Shown here piece by piece: positions 25,680 to 32,952 of a DNA stretch of 64,000 nt. A program made the position numbers and the translations under genes. The notes below the pieces were generated by a model that saw only the letters and a program-made list of their open reading frames with translations, made no database searches and was not told where the DNA came from. Position 1 is the stretch's first letter, and each line of letters opens with the position of its first letter. Source of the DNA: a virus; the IMG/VR virus record IMGVR_UViG_3300018432_000014, positions 1-64,000 of that record; one strand, 5' to 3'.

Positions 25680-25915
25680 TGGCGCTTGGCCCTGGAAAAT
25701 ACGATCACATCTGCACTCGGATCATGGAGGTGTACGGCGCGGAGGTCGCGATGGCGATCGTAGTCGGCGGTACCAACGGGACCGGGTTTAGCTGTCAGTT
25801 TCGGATCGGCTCGCGCGACGAGCTGCCTGATGTCGTGAGTGCTGCAGTGCATGCGCTTCGCACCGTGGCCGACGAGATCGAGGCCGACGCATCTCGAGGA
25901 TTAGCCGATGCATGA
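25679..25915 (+). CDS. Small hypothetical protein
   Basis: 78 residues from an ATG overlapping the preceding stop (TGATG). Glycine-rich strand region VAMAIVVGGTNGTGFSCQF. A 23-codon frame at 25908-25979 overlaps its end and may be a separate micro-gene. Confidence 0.55.
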   Translation: MALGPGKYDHICTRIMEVYGAEVAMAIVVGGTNGTGFSCQFRIGSRDELPDVVSAAVHALRTVADEIEADASRGLADA

Positions 25916-25950
25916 CAATTGGTTCGAGATGATCGAGCTGGTGCGTGTGG

Positions 25951-26109
25951 ATGAAGCCGACTCTAGATCAAGTGAATGAAGTGTTCTTATGGCTTGTATT
26001 CATGCGAGTTCTGCGCGGCATGCCGCCCGTCGATCTCGAGACCGTTTTACTTGGGGGATTTGCGTTGATGGTAGTCGCGTTGTCTCATGCGGTGAGATCC
26101 AAATGTTAG
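25951..26109 (+). CDS. Small single-pass membrane protein
   Basis: 52 residues starting MKPTLDQVNEVFLW, followed by a hydrophobic stretch FLWLVFMRVL and a second, TVLLGGFALMVVALSHAV. One or two membrane helices are likely. A holin or membrane accessory role is possible but unproven; it is not beside a recognisable endolysin. Confidence 0.5.
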   Translation: MKPTLDQVNEVFLWLVFMRVLRGMPPVDLETVLLGGFALMVVALSHAVRSKC

Positions 26110-26119
26110 CGGTGAGAGT

Positions 26120-26464
26120 ATGACGCGGCGTCAATGCAAACTATGCCCGTGGAAGGTGTCGACCGATCCGCTCGACATACCGGGCGGCTACGAGGTCGCG
26201 TTGCACGAGCATCTACGTAGGACGATCGCCGATCGCGCTCGATTCGAAGATCTGTTGAGCGACAAGCCTCTGCGCATCATGGCGTGTCACGAGAGCAATC
26301 CAGATCGCCCGATCCCGTGCGTGGGTTGGCTCGTGAATCAACTCGAGCGGAACAACTTGCCGCTGCGGTTTGCGATGATCAAGGGTCGGATTGATTGCGA
26401 CGTCGAGTTGGTCGGTCCGCAGCACGAGAACTTCGAAGACACTTTGCCAAAGAGGCGTACTTGA
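26120..26464 (+). CDS. DUF6283-like phage protein
   Basis: 114 residues with the pattern QCKLCPWKVSTDP at the N-terminus, MACHES (about residue 54) and CVGWLVNQLERNNLPLR (about 67-84). This CxxCPW...CHES...CxGWL arrangement is what I associate with DUF6283, a small phage/plasmid family of unknown function that probably binds metal. Confidence 0.65.
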   Translation: MTRRQCKLCPWKVSTDPLDIPGGYEVALHEHLRRTIADRARFEDLLSDKPLRIMACHESNPDRPIPCVGWLVNQLERNNLPLRFAMIKGRIDCDVELVGPQHENFEDTLPKRRT

Positions 26465-26697
26465 TTGATCGCAACCGGGCTCTCGACATTTCGAACGACG
26501 TCGATTGCTTTCTGAAAGAGCTGTGCGCGCGCTACCCCGAGTACGCGATCCTCGTCGTGGTCGCGGACCTCGACGATGGCAACGTGTTCGTGACTACGCC
26601 CGTAGTCGCAGAGACGACGGCTGTATTACTTCGCGCTGCAGCAAACCAGATGCTCAACACGCCTATCGATCTAAGTGATAACGACGAGGTTAGTTAG
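26461..26697 (+). CDS. Small hypothetical protein
   Basis: 78 residues from a TTG overlapping the previous stop (TTGA). Contains EYAILVVVADLDDGNVFVTT, a strand pair, and a C-terminal helix. The non-ATG start is supported only by overlap coupling. Confidence 0.5.
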   Translation: MIDRNRALDISNDVDCFLKELCARYPEYAILVVVADLDDGNVFVTTPVVAETTAVLLRAAANQMLNTPIDLSDNDEVS

Positions 26698-26949
26698 ATG
26701 CCGATGCTGCGAATGCTAATGAAACCAGATGAGGTCAACTCGTATCTCCTCGAGCATCATTTGACCCGGGGCTACGCGACGATCGACGTCGCGTTGATGC
26801 AGAGCGGCGGTATGGGCAGCGGACAACCGGCCGTGTTGCTCGTGCTCGAGGTCGACGGGCGAAAGGTTGTCGCCAAGACGTCGCTGCAGATCCTCGAGAC
26901 GATGACGAGCGCGATGTGCGCCGCGTCGGGCGTGAAACGAGCGCCATGA
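26698..26949 (+). CDS. Small hypothetical protein
   Basis: 83 residues (MPMLRMLMKPDEVNSYLLEH...), strand-rich centre PAVLLVLEVDGRKVVAKTS. It starts immediately after the preceding stop. Confidence 0.55.
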   Translation: MPMLRMLMKPDEVNSYLLEHHLTRGYATIDVALMQSGGMGSGQPAVLLVLEVDGRKVVAKTSLQILETMTSAMCAASGVKRAP

Positions 26950-27113
26950 GTGAGGTCGGCAAGCGCTTGCTCGCAGCGGTCGGCGTGTTGTCACTCGCGC
27001 CGATCATCTTGCCGCGCGTCGAGCTGAATACGACTCAAGCGTTCGGTTTCGGTTGGTGTTGCGCGTGCCTCGTCGTGTTCGGTCGCATCGTCCGCCCGGT
27101 CGAGAAGCGATGA
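26946..27113 (+). CDS. Small membrane protein
   Basis: 55 residues, ATGA-coupled. Two hydrophobic stretches, LLAAVGVLSLAPIIL and FGFGWCCACLVVFG, suggest a small membrane protein. Function unknown. Confidence 0.5.
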   Translation: MSEVGKRLLAAVGVLSLAPIILPRVELNTTQAFGFGWCCACLVVFGRIVRPVEKR

Positions 27114-27313
27114 CGCCGGGGGAACATGTTCGGCAAGTCGAGCACGCTCGCGAATGCGTGATTTCGGCGCTCGTGTGCATTGAGCAGCGCGAGTTCATCG
27201 GCGCTTTCATTCTGTCGGCTGCCGCGGTTGTTGCGCTGTCGCATGTCGTCGGCAAAGCCGGGCTTGGCGCCGCTCGAGTGATCGTGGCAAAAGAGTTCAG
27301 CTCGCGCGCATGA
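27110..27313 (+). CDS. Small membrane-associated protein
   Basis: 67 residues, ATGA-coupled. A hydrophobic segment FIGAFILSAAAVVALSHVVG is a probable membrane helix. The 3' end overlaps the end of the convergent minus-strand operon by 17 nt. Confidence 0.5.
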   Translation: MTPGEHVRQVEHARECVISALVCIEQREFIGAFILSAAAVVALSHVVGKAGLGAARVIVAKEFSSRA

Positions 27314-27524
27314 GTCGCAGTCGGCGGCGTATCGTGCCGACCGAGCAACCGAGTCGCAGCGCAAGTTGCACGGCTGTCATTTGCCCGGTGAGCACGCGTG
27401 CGAGATCGCTCGGCTGAATCACGAGCGTCGGTCGACCGACGTGCACGCCATTCGCCCGAGCTTTGCGAATGCCCTTTTTCGTGGCATCGGAGATCGCGTT
27501 TCGGCATTGGTCGCAGATGCTCAT
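27297..27524 (-). CDS. Resolvase-type HTH protein
   Basis: 75 residues. GVHVGRPTLVIQPSDL followed by TAVQLALRLGCSVGTIRRRL matches the C-terminal DNA-binding region of serine recombinases. No catalytic domain is present, so this is a stand-alone HTH or a remnant. It is the last gene of the seven-gene minus-strand operon. Confidence 0.7.
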   Translation of the reverse strand: MSICDQCRNAISDATKKGIRKARANGVHVGRPTLVIQPSDLARVLTGQMTAVQLALRLGCSVGTIRRRLRLMRAS

Positions 27525-28123
27525 GATCCGGATGCTTTGCGATACGATGGAGCGTGAGTGTTGATCGGGTCGTGTTCCCTTACCAAGCCGAAGACCTCGG
27601 CTCGGTCAACGCTCACTTGCTTGCGCGCGCGCCGAGTCGCGAGCGTGAGCGCCCGGATGCAGGCGCGATGCTTCGTGCTGCCGTGGCGTAGCGGCTGCAG
27701 TGGTGACGGGCAGTGCTCGTAATCGCACCAATGCAGGGTCCTCGGCTTGGGCTCTCGAGGCCGCAGCCGAGCACGAGCCTCGGCTACGGCAGCTCGTGCG
27801 CGCGCGGCCCGCATTTCGGCCAGTCGCGCCGCTCGGGCTGCCATGATGTCGTCGTGAGCAAGCACGCGTTGCAACTCGACGATTGCGAGCCGCTTGGCCC
27901 TGCCTGCGGCCTCGGGCGTGTCACCGAGTAGCTCACCAGCCTCGGCCGCAGTGAAGCCGCCTAGCGCCAGCCAGAGGGCACGACGGGCCCCTTCTGACAG
28001 GCGCCGGAGCGTCGAGTAGAAGTGCAGCGCATCCTCGGGCGACAGGCTTTCACGCCACGTCGACCCGAGAGATGCGATGGCGAGCGGTGGTCTGATGCGC
28101 ATGAGGACCCTGATCCACGTCAC
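27521..28123 (-). CDS. Sigma-70 region 4-like HTH protein with Cys/His tail
   Basis: 200 residues. Residues about 38-95 (LHFYSTLRRLSEGARRALWL, then FTAAEAGELLGDTPEAAGR) resemble region 4 of ECF-type sigma factors, which read -35 elements. A charged linker follows, then HWCDYEHCPSPLQPLRHG, a possible zinc site. Region 2 (-10 binding) is not visible, so it may be a transcription regulator rather than a complete sigma factor. 4-nt overlaps on both sides. Confidence 0.55.
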   Translation of the reverse strand: MTWIRVLMRIRPPLAIASLGSTWRESLSPEDALHFYSTLRRLSEGARRALWLALGGFTAAEAGELLGDTPEAAGRAKRLAIVELQRVLAHDDIMAARAARLAEMRAARARAAVAEARARLRPREPKPRTLHWCDYEHCPSPLQPLRHGSTKHRACIRALTLATRRARKQVSVDRAEVFGLVREHDPINTHAPSYRKASGS

Positions 28124-28620
28124 GACTTGTCGGCTTGTTCACTCTCGAGCTGCGCCAGATGGTTTTTTAGCATGGCGATTTGGCTAAGCCGATCGATCGA
28201 AGACGAGTGATAGACGCTATCGAGGCGATGGTCTGTGATCAGCAACAGAAACGACTCGGTTCTGTAGAGCATCTGCATCACGGTGTCCGAGATCGCGCGC
28301 AACTTGCTTGAGAGAGCATCTGGACTGTCGGGCTCGTGCGAGCTGGTAGACTTGCCTTCTTTGCGGATGAGCCATTCGTTGATCTGTCGGATGCGGTTGA
28401 CCGGATACGCTCGCGGGTGATCGGCCGCCTGAACGTGCGCGAGAGCTGCGACGAGTAGCTCGTCGATGAGAATGGTCTCCATGCCAAATTCCTCACCCGC
28501 GAGGCTGGCGATCTTCTGTGCACGGACGATCGTCTCGTTGAAATCCTCGGGGGCGCGCCCGAGGATCGCGTTGACGTAGTCGTCTTTTGCATTCGGGCGC
28601 CAGAGCTTTCGCTTGCTCAT
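28120..28620 (-). CDS. Hypothetical protein
   Basis: 166 residues, helical, in the minus-strand operon with 4-nt overlaps. Begins MSKRKLWRPNAKDDYVN. No family recognised. Confidence 0.65.
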   Translation of the reverse strand: MSKRKLWRPNAKDDYVNAILGRAPEDFNETIVRAQKIASLAGEEFGMETILIDELLVAALAHVQAADHPRAYPVNRIRQINEWLIRKEGKSTSSHEPDSPDALSSKLRAISDTVMQMLYRTESFLLLITDHRLDSVYHSSSIDRLSQIAMLKNHLAQLESEQADKS

Positions 28621-29123
28621 GACGACTGCTCCGGCACCTTGATCGGCATCGGTCCCATAGGCCCGACCTTCGCATCACGATTGCGCTCGTCGTGCTTGTC
28701 GAGCAACTCGAGGGCCTTGCGTACGCGATCGGGATCGCTCTGGATCAACTCCTCGAGCTGCAGCGATGCGATCTGCGTTTTGATCTCGGCGATCGAGGCT
28801 TCGTGCTCGCGTTGCTTCGCGGTCAGTAGCTCGATCTCGCGAGCGGCGTTGCGCGGCTCGGCTGCGATGACAGCCACTCGTGTCCGTGGTCGATACGCGC
28901 GCTCGCGTGGCGCTCGAGGCGCTCGAGGCGCTCGAGCTGTTCCCGTGCGAGCTTTGGGTTTGGCAGTAAAGTACGCCTCGGCTTCGCGGTCGAGCGCGAT
29001 GCGCTCGCTCTGGCTCAACGCGGTTCGGCTGATCGCCTGCTTCGCGATCCCGACCGTTGCGTAGGTGCCGGACGTGATCTTCGCGTGCATGGTCTTGAAC
29101 GTCATGAGTGGCTTGCTCTTCAT
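28617..29123 (-). CDS. Hypothetical protein, basic with coiled-coil end
   Basis: 168 residues. A basic middle (APRAPRAPRERAYRPR) is followed by a heptad-rich helix (LLTAKQREHEASIAEIKTQI). The DNA there carries short GGCGCTCGA repeats. It may bind nucleic acid. Operon position with 4-nt overlaps. Confidence 0.6.
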   Translation of the reverse strand: MKSKPLMTFKTMHAKITSGTYATVGIAKQAISRTALSQSERIALDREAEAYFTAKPKARTGTARAPRAPRAPRERAYRPRTRVAVIAAEPRNAAREIELLTAKQREHEASIAEIKTQIASLQLEELIQSDPDRVRKALELLDKHDERNRDAKVGPMGPMPIKVPEQSS

Positions 29124-29347
29124 GGCTTGCTCTTTTCGGTTGAGTTGGACTCGGGGTTACGATTGTTGCTCGGTGAGTTGTCGCGCCAGCGTTGCAGCGC
29201 TTCGTCTTCGGTCGTGCCGCGACCGGGGGCTCGATACGAATCGTCTCTTGACGAGACCATGCTGCATGCACACCAAGCCGCGAAGTTGCCGCCCGCTTCG
29301 CGCACGACGGTGACAGCGTGCGCGCATCGCGGACAGCGGGCTTTCAT
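29120..29347 (-). CDS. Small zinc-ribbon protein
   Basis: 75 residues with CPRCAHAVTVVREAG...CACS, a probable treble-clef or ribbon zinc site, and a Lar-like EDEALQRWRDN tail. Similar short CPxC...W proteins are common in phages as restriction alleviation-like proteins; function is not known here. Confidence 0.6.
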   Translation of the reverse strand: MKARCPRCAHAVTVVREAGGNFAAWCACSMVSSRDDSYRAPGRGTTEDEALQRWRDNSPSNNRNPESNSTEKSKP

Positions 29348-30255
29348 GACTTGCGGTGCTTCTTGCCTGGCTTCTTGGGCCGCGCACTCTCGATCCTCGA
29401 GAGCGTCTCGACGAACGTAGCGTGAGCGAGTTTGGCATCAGCGATGCTTGAGGTTGCGATCGAGCTTTCCTCGGACGGTAGCCATTCGGCGGCGTTGAGC
29501 ACGCGGGTCTCGAATACGAATCGACCGCGACCGACGCTGCTATCGACGCCAGTCCAGATCGTCGAGACGCAAATTTCGCCGATCATGGTCGACTCGATCT
29601 GAGTGTAACTTTTGTCCGCGTGCAGCTCGCGCCACGTCTCGAAGTCGATCGGGATGAGGTCGCGATCGTAGAAGTCGAGCGTGCTCGTGCGCTTCAACTC
29701 TGAGCTGATCCGTTTGACCTCTCGCTCGAAGAGAGTCGCGGGTTGAGCCGCAGCCGCCTCGGTTTCGCACAATAGCTCGAGACCGCCGAAGATCGTCGAG
29801 TCGCGCATACGACTGTGTTCCAATTCGTTGAGGTAGCCTCGAGTCACAACCAGGATGTCGGGCGAATCGGGTTCGAAAAACTCTTCGAATGCGGATTCGA
29901 CCGCAGCCTCTCGCGATCCGAACATGTCTTGCAGGGTCGGCAGCCCAAGCCCGCCGAGTGGGCCTCGCTCGTGCTGCTCCCACCGATCGATCCTCTCGGA
30001 TGCGAGGATGCGCGCGCGTTGCTCGGTGAGGTCGACGAAAATGCGATCGCCTACCTCGGGCGTGTGTTGCGGTCTGTAGTCGGGTTGTAATCGCGCCGGC
30101 TCGGCTTCGACCACCATCAGATCGCCAGACATCGAGGGGATCTCGATCGGCACTGCACCATCGCGACTGTTCCAAAGCGACTCGCGTTGCCCGTCTTCGC
30201 TGACGTAGGTGACGAAGCAATAGGCCAACGAGTGCTTGTGCCGCCCGCGAATCAT
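29344..30255 (-). CDS. Hypothetical protein
   Basis: 303 residues, the largest member of the minus-strand operon. No recognised domain; it mixes helices and strands (LAYCFVTYVSEDGQRESLW near the start) and ends in a Lys/Arg-rich tail, KKPGKKHRKS. 4-nt overlap at both ends. Confidence 0.6.
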   Translation of the reverse strand: MIRGRHKHSLAYCFVTYVSEDGQRESLWNSRDGAVPIEIPSMSGDLMVVEAEPARLQPDYRPQHTPEVGDRIFVDLTEQRARILASERIDRWEQHERGPLGGLGLPTLQDMFGSREAAVESAFEEFFEPDSPDILVVTRGYLNELEHSRMRDSTIFGGLELLCETEAAAAQPATLFEREVKRISSELKRTSTLDFYDRDLIPIDFETWRELHADKSYTQIESTMIGEICVSTIWTGVDSSVGRGRFVFETRVLNAAEWLPSEESSIATSSIADAKLAHATFVETLSRIESARPKKPGKKHRKS

Positions 30256-30671
30256 TTCGCGCTCACGCGGGCACCGACGTTGTGCATCGTCTCGACGCGC
30301 ACGATGCCGCGCGTTTTCGGCGCGTCTCCGCAGAGCGAGCGATACTCGTCAACCCACGGGCCGAAATGCAGGGTCCGCTCGTTTTCGATCCGAGCTTGCA
30401 CGTGCGTGTAACGCGTAAAGCGCTCGACGCTCATCTGCAGCATGAATCGCGCTCGCGGCATCGAATGCCAGACGATCACCGGCGCGTTGTCGGGATAGGC
30501 GCTCTGCAGCACGGCATCATCGGTCTCGATCCACGCGTGCGCGAATCGGACGCCGTTCATTACGCAGATGCCATGCACGAGATAGAACCGCTCACGCATG
30601 GCGTGCGGTACGTCAGTCATGAAATCGAGCGTGTCGTCGAAGCAGGTGTGCGTCGGCCGCAGAGTGTGCAT
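30252..30671 (-). CDS. Hypothetical protein, first gene of the minus operon
   Basis: 139 residues from ATG 30671 (MHTLRPTHTC...). Strand-rich segments FYLVHGICVMNGVRFAHAW and APVIVWHSMPRARFML. A TACGGT box ends 7 nt before the ATG, so this start is predicted to be leaderless; GTG 30680 is an alternative. No family recognised. Confidence 0.6.
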   Translation of the reverse strand: MHTLRPTHTCFDDTLDFMTDVPHAMRERFYLVHGICVMNGVRFAHAWIETDDAVLQSAYPDNAPVIVWHSMPRARFMLQMSVERFTRYTHVQARIENERTLHFGPWVDEYRSLCGDAPKTRGIVRVETMHNVGARVSAK

Positions 30672-30678
30672 GTCGCGC

Positions 30679-30684
30679 ACCGTA
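30679..30684 (-). promoter_or_regulatory. Predicted -10 box of the seven-gene minus operon
   Basis: On the minus strand TACGGT precedes ATG 30671 by 7 nt, the leaderless spacing seen at the repeated promoters. No second promoter is needed because all downstream junctions overlap by 4 nt. Confidence 0.45.
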
Positions 30685-30732
30685 CGGCAGTGGACACAGC
30701 CGCGACAACCGGCTTCTTTCAGCTAACCCATA

Positions 30733-30748
30733 GTCCCGTATGCGGGAC
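30733..30748. promoter_or_regulatory. GTCCCG-TATG-CGGGAC operator-like inverted repeat
   Basis: A perfect 6-bp inverted repeat with a 4-bp spacer, the same arrangement as the elements at 36719, 44297 and 46107. It lies upstream of the minus-strand operon. Confidence 0.65.
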
Positions 30749-30749
30749 G

Positions 30750-30781
30750 ATCGGTTACGTGAGGCGCCTCACGTAACCGAT
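30750..30781. repeat. 32-bp perfect palindrome
   Basis: Two 16-bp arms, ATCGGTTACGTGAGGC and its complement, meet without a spacer. It lies 1 nt after the GTCCCG operator. A cruciform, strong dimer-binding site or replication/transfer element are all possible. Confidence 0.85.
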
Positions 30782-30825
30782 GATCGCTCGATGTCCTCGA
30801 ATCGGGACTAGAATTCTTGCGAGTC

Positions 30826-30852
30826 GACACGAGCCCCGCTCGGGCTCGTGTC
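30826..30852. terminator. Hairpin, likely terminator of the minus gene at 30871
   Basis: An 11-bp perfect stem (GACACGAGCCC) with a 5-nt loop. It lies just downstream of the stop of the minus-strand gene 30871-31146. There is no U-tract, so termination is inferred from position. Confidence 0.5.
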
Positions 30853-30870
30853 TCATCGGCAGATTTCAAA

Positions 30871-31146
30871 TCAGCGGCTCGTGTGCCTGCAGGATTCCGT
30901 TGCGCCCCGCGCTATCGAGTCGCTGTCGCCAAGCTTGAGAATGACGGCGCGTTGATGGTCCTCATGAAAGATGCCGACGCTGTAGCTGAGCGAGCGCAGA
31001 GCACATGCGCGAGCGTTGCTCTCGTTGCCGGCTGCCAAGCATCGCTCGGCATCGTCGAGGCAGAGTCGCGCGCTCGAGGCCATCGCGGCGCCGTTGCTGA
31101 CGTGCTTGCGTGCGAGGTCGAGAATCTGCGAGGTCGAGGTCGTCAT
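30871..31146 (-). CDS. Small hypothetical protein
   Basis: 91 residues (MTTSTSQILDLARKHVSNG...), helical. CGGAG lies upstream of the ATG. A copy of the 39-bp repeated promoter is on the same strand at 31196-31234, which implies a leader of about 40 nt instead of a leaderless start. Confidence 0.6.
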   Translation of the reverse strand: MTTSTSQILDLARKHVSNGAAMASSARLCLDDAERCLAAGNESNARACALRSLSYSVGIFHEDHQRAVILKLGDSDSIARGATESCRHTSR

Positions 31147-31195
31147 CTGAGAGGCTCCGGGTCGGTCGGTCGCGGTGTGCGACCTGACAACTCAC

Positions 31196-31234
31196 ATCCT
31201 AGCTCGGTCTTTGAAAAGCGCTAGCGGTATTTCA
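31196..31234 (-). promoter_or_regulatory. 39-bp repeated promoter, copy 1 (minus strand)
   Basis: Reads TGAAATACCGCTAGCGC, then TTTTCA and a TAGGAT -10 box. It drives the minus-strand gene at 31146. Confidence 0.8.
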
Positions 31235-31244
31235 CAAGTGCGCG

Positions 31245-31460
31245 TTACTCTGCAGGAACCTCGATCGGCAATCCGAGCCGCTGTCGCATGTAGTACGAGA
31301 GCGTCAAGTTGAGCGCGCGAGCTTCTTTCTTCAGCTGCGCCTTCTCGCTGACGGTCAACCCGATGAAAGCCGGAGAGCCCTTGCGTTTTTTGCCGAGACG
31401 CGGTCGACCCGCGCCCTCACGTGCTCCGCCTTGTCCGGCGTGAGCGATTTTCTTAGTCAT
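31245..31460 (-). CDS. RHH-like small DNA-binding protein
   Basis: 71 residues from ATG 31460. A GAREGAGRPRLGKKRKG basic segment is followed by PAFIGLTVSEKAQLKKEA and LNLTLSYYMRQRLGLP, the strand-helix-helix pattern of plasmid/phage ribbon-helix-helix proteins. It probably binds DNA as a dimer and is itself a member of the repeated-promoter regulon, so it is one candidate autoregulator. Confidence 0.7.
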   Translation of the reverse strand: MTKKIAHAGQGGAREGAGRPRLGKKRKGSPAFIGLTVSEKAQLKKEARALNLTLSYYMRQRLGLPIEVPAE

Positions 31461-31466
31461 GCTCAA

Positions 31467-31505
31467 CCCTGGATCGTGCCAATGAAAAGCGCAAGCGGTA
31501 TTTCA
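31467..31505 (-). promoter_or_regulatory. 39-bp repeated promoter, copy 2 (minus strand, weak -10)
   Basis: The conserved left part is present (TGAAATACCGCTTGCGC) and the start codon is 6 nt past the expected -10 position, but the -10 hexamer is CCAGGG rather than TAGAGT. Confidence 0.65.
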
Positions 31506-31509
31506 GACT

Positions 31510-31800
31510 GCCCGGATTCGCGGCCCGGATGTGCGAAGAAGGGCAGCATGTGCGCGCGCGAGAGAGGATCCGAGCGGGATCCCCGTCGGCGGGCCCGCGC
31601 CGCTCGAGACCGCGCCGGGGGAACATCCGATCGCGGCCGAGCACGGGCCCTCGAGCCCGCGTGCGACCTGCGACCGCGCCGACCTTGCCGAGCCCGCGCC
31701 GGCTTGTGCCCGGGCCCCTCGAGCCCGCACGGGCCCGCGCCGGGGCATCTTGCGACCGCGCCGCTCGAGAGGCCCGCGCCCCTCGAGCCCGGGGCTCGTC
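31510..31800. other. GC-rich spacer with repeated CGCGCCGCTCGAG-type words
   Basis: About 290 bases with no convincing gene on either strand. It is built from overlapping words such as CCCGCGCCG, CTCGAGCCC and GGGCCC, some able to pair. The same words recur in the spacers at 33915-34072, 35710-35830 and 50670-50834, so this is a repeat-derived spacer, possibly with structured RNA. Confidence 0.6.
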
Positions 31801-32043
31801 TCAGACCGCCTTGAGCTTGCGGCCGACCGCGATCACCTCTTGACGCATGCCGTATCGCAGTTGCGAGAGCAGATTGCGCGACCATTCGGTATCGCGAATC
31901 GCGAGCAACGTCGCTGCGAGCTTCTCGACCGAGGCGTAACCCGCGCCGCTTCCGTCGCCCTCGCCATCCTCGCCCGCTGCGTTGACGCATCCGACGAGAT
32001 TCGTTGCCGTGTTCTTGAGAGCGTTGAGGTTCGTCTTGTTCAC
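31801..32043 (-). CDS. Small hypothetical protein
   Basis: 80 residues, GTG start (MNKTNLNALKNTATNLVGCV...). Gly/Asp/Glu-rich centre, then a helix. The start lies 9 nt after a degenerate CGGCAT version of the CGGGAC element on the minus strand. No family recognised. Confidence 0.55.
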   Translation of the reverse strand: MNKTNLNALKNTATNLVGCVNAAGEDGEGDGSGAGYASVEKLAATLLAIRDTEWSRNLLSQLRYGMRQEVIAVGRKLKAV

Positions 32044-32062
32044 ACCCTAAGCATGCCGGATC

Positions 32063-32068
32063 CGGGAC
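32063..32068 (+). promoter_or_regulatory. CGGGAC element upstream of the minus gene at 32043
   Basis: GGATCCGGGACACTAA on the plus strand. No start codon follows at 9 nt on this strand, so it may be an operator shared by the divergent genes at 32043 and 32172. Confidence 0.45.
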
Positions 32069-32123
32069 ACTAAGACAAGAGCAGAGGCCCGATCCCGAGC
32101 CGATCATGCGGGTCGTGTAGGTA

Positions 32124-32162
32124 TGAAATACCGCTTGCGTCTTTCAAGGCCGGAGCTAGAGT
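32124..32162 (+). promoter_or_regulatory. 39-bp repeated promoter, copy 3
   Basis: TAGAGT is the last hexamer; ATG 32172 lies 9 nt further, the longest gap among the copies. Confidence 0.8.
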
Positions 32163-32171
32163 CAAAAACAG

Positions 32172-32474
32172 ATGGACACCAACGAAACAACGCAGTCGTT
32201 TGAGGCAACTGTCGAGGCATATGTTGCCGCTCTCAATGCTCGTGCGAACGAGCTGATCGCAGCCGGAAAGGCGCCTCTTTACCTGAGCTTCGGCTTCACG
32301 ATGGGGCCAAAGCACGCGCGGATCTTCGCGAATCACGGCGGCACGAGCCGCAGCTCGCGCGCCTTTTTCAGCCGAGACGGCCTGATCCGTCGCGCCGACA
32401 GCTGGAAAGCGGCGGGTCGGATCCTCGGCAAGCATGACAGCGCCGACGCTTTCGCCTACATCTTCGGTCGTTGA
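32172..32474 (+). CDS. Small hypothetical protein
   Basis: 100 residues. It contains YLSFGFTMGPKHARIFANHG and SRSSRAFFSRDGLIRRADSW, basic and aromatic. Looks like a small nucleic-acid-binding protein but matches no family. Followed by a 9-bp-stem hairpin. Confidence 0.65.
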   Translation: MDTNETTQSFEATVEAYVAALNARANELIAAGKAPLYLSFGFTMGPKHARIFANHGGTSRSSRAFFSRDGLIRRADSWKAAGRILGKHDSADAFAYIFGR

Positions 32475-32483
32475 TCCGCGCCG

Positions 32484-32503
32484 GGGCCCTCTTGAGAGGG
32501 CCC
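32484..32503. terminator. GC hairpin between cassettes
   Basis: GGGCCCTCT and its complement with a 2-nt loop, just after the stop at 32474. No T-run; intercassette position suggests termination. Confidence 0.5.
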
Positions 32504-32527
32504 GCGCAGACAATCGACCCGCGCCGG

Positions 32528-32566
32528 TGAAATACCGCTAGCGCTTTTCAAGCGCTCAGCTAGAGT
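32528..32566 (+). promoter_or_regulatory. 39-bp repeated promoter, copy 4
   Basis: TAGAGT then 6 nt (CAAGAC) then GTG 32573. Confidence 0.85.
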
Positions 32567-32572
32567 CAAGAC

Positions 32573-32860
32573 GTGGACAAGAAGACGACAACGAAATCGA
32601 AGAAGTTGCAGATCGTGCTCGCGAAACTCGTCGACGATGTGCGGGTGATTGATCCCGGTGCTCGCGACCTCGGGATCGGGCCGAAGTTCGAGGCGATCAA
32701 GCGGCCTGTCGCGCTAGTTTGGATTCGCAGCGGCACCGGCGCCGACCTCGAAAAGGCGCAGAAGTTCGCGCCGACCGAGGGTTACACGGTCTTTGTGTAC
32801 GCGCCGACCGAGCGCAACCCGCTCGACCGAGCCCGCGCCGACATTGCGGCGACCGCCTGA
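32573..32860 (+). CDS. Small hypothetical protein, leaderless
   Basis: 95 residues, GTG start 6 nt from the -10 box. A basic MDKKTTTKSKK start is followed by strands (VALVWIRSGTGADLEKAQKF, YTVFVYAPTERN) that suggest a compact alpha/beta fold. No family recognised. Confidence 0.65.
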   Translation: MDKKTTTKSKKLQIVLAKLVDDVRVIDPGARDLGIGPKFEAIKRPVALVWIRSGTGADLEKAQKFAPTEGYTVFVYAPTERNPLDRARADIAATA

Positions 32861-32873
32861 GCCGAGGCCCGCG

Positions 32874-32894
32874 CCGCTCGAGATTCTCGAGCGG
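32874..32894. terminator. Perfect GC hairpin between cassettes
   Basis: CCGCTCGAG, 3-nt loop, CTCGAGCGG. It lies between the cassette ending at 32860 and the promoter at 32908. The same hairpin sequence is at 34433 and 51458. Confidence 0.55.
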
Positions 32895-32907
32895 CTGCCG
32901 GGAGTTG

Positions 32908-32946
32908 TGAAATACCGCTAGCGCTTTTCAAGATGCGAGCTAGGAT
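32908..32946 (+). promoter_or_regulatory. 39-bp repeated promoter, copy 5
   Basis: TAGGAT, 6 nt, ATG 32953. Confidence 0.85.
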
Positions 32947-32952
32947 CTAGGC

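Noticed and set aside
31510-31800. A 214-codon minus-strand frame over the GC-rich spacer
   Set aside because: The product is a Gly/Arg/Ala/Pro repeat mixture with no start signal; the DNA is a repeat-derived spacer.
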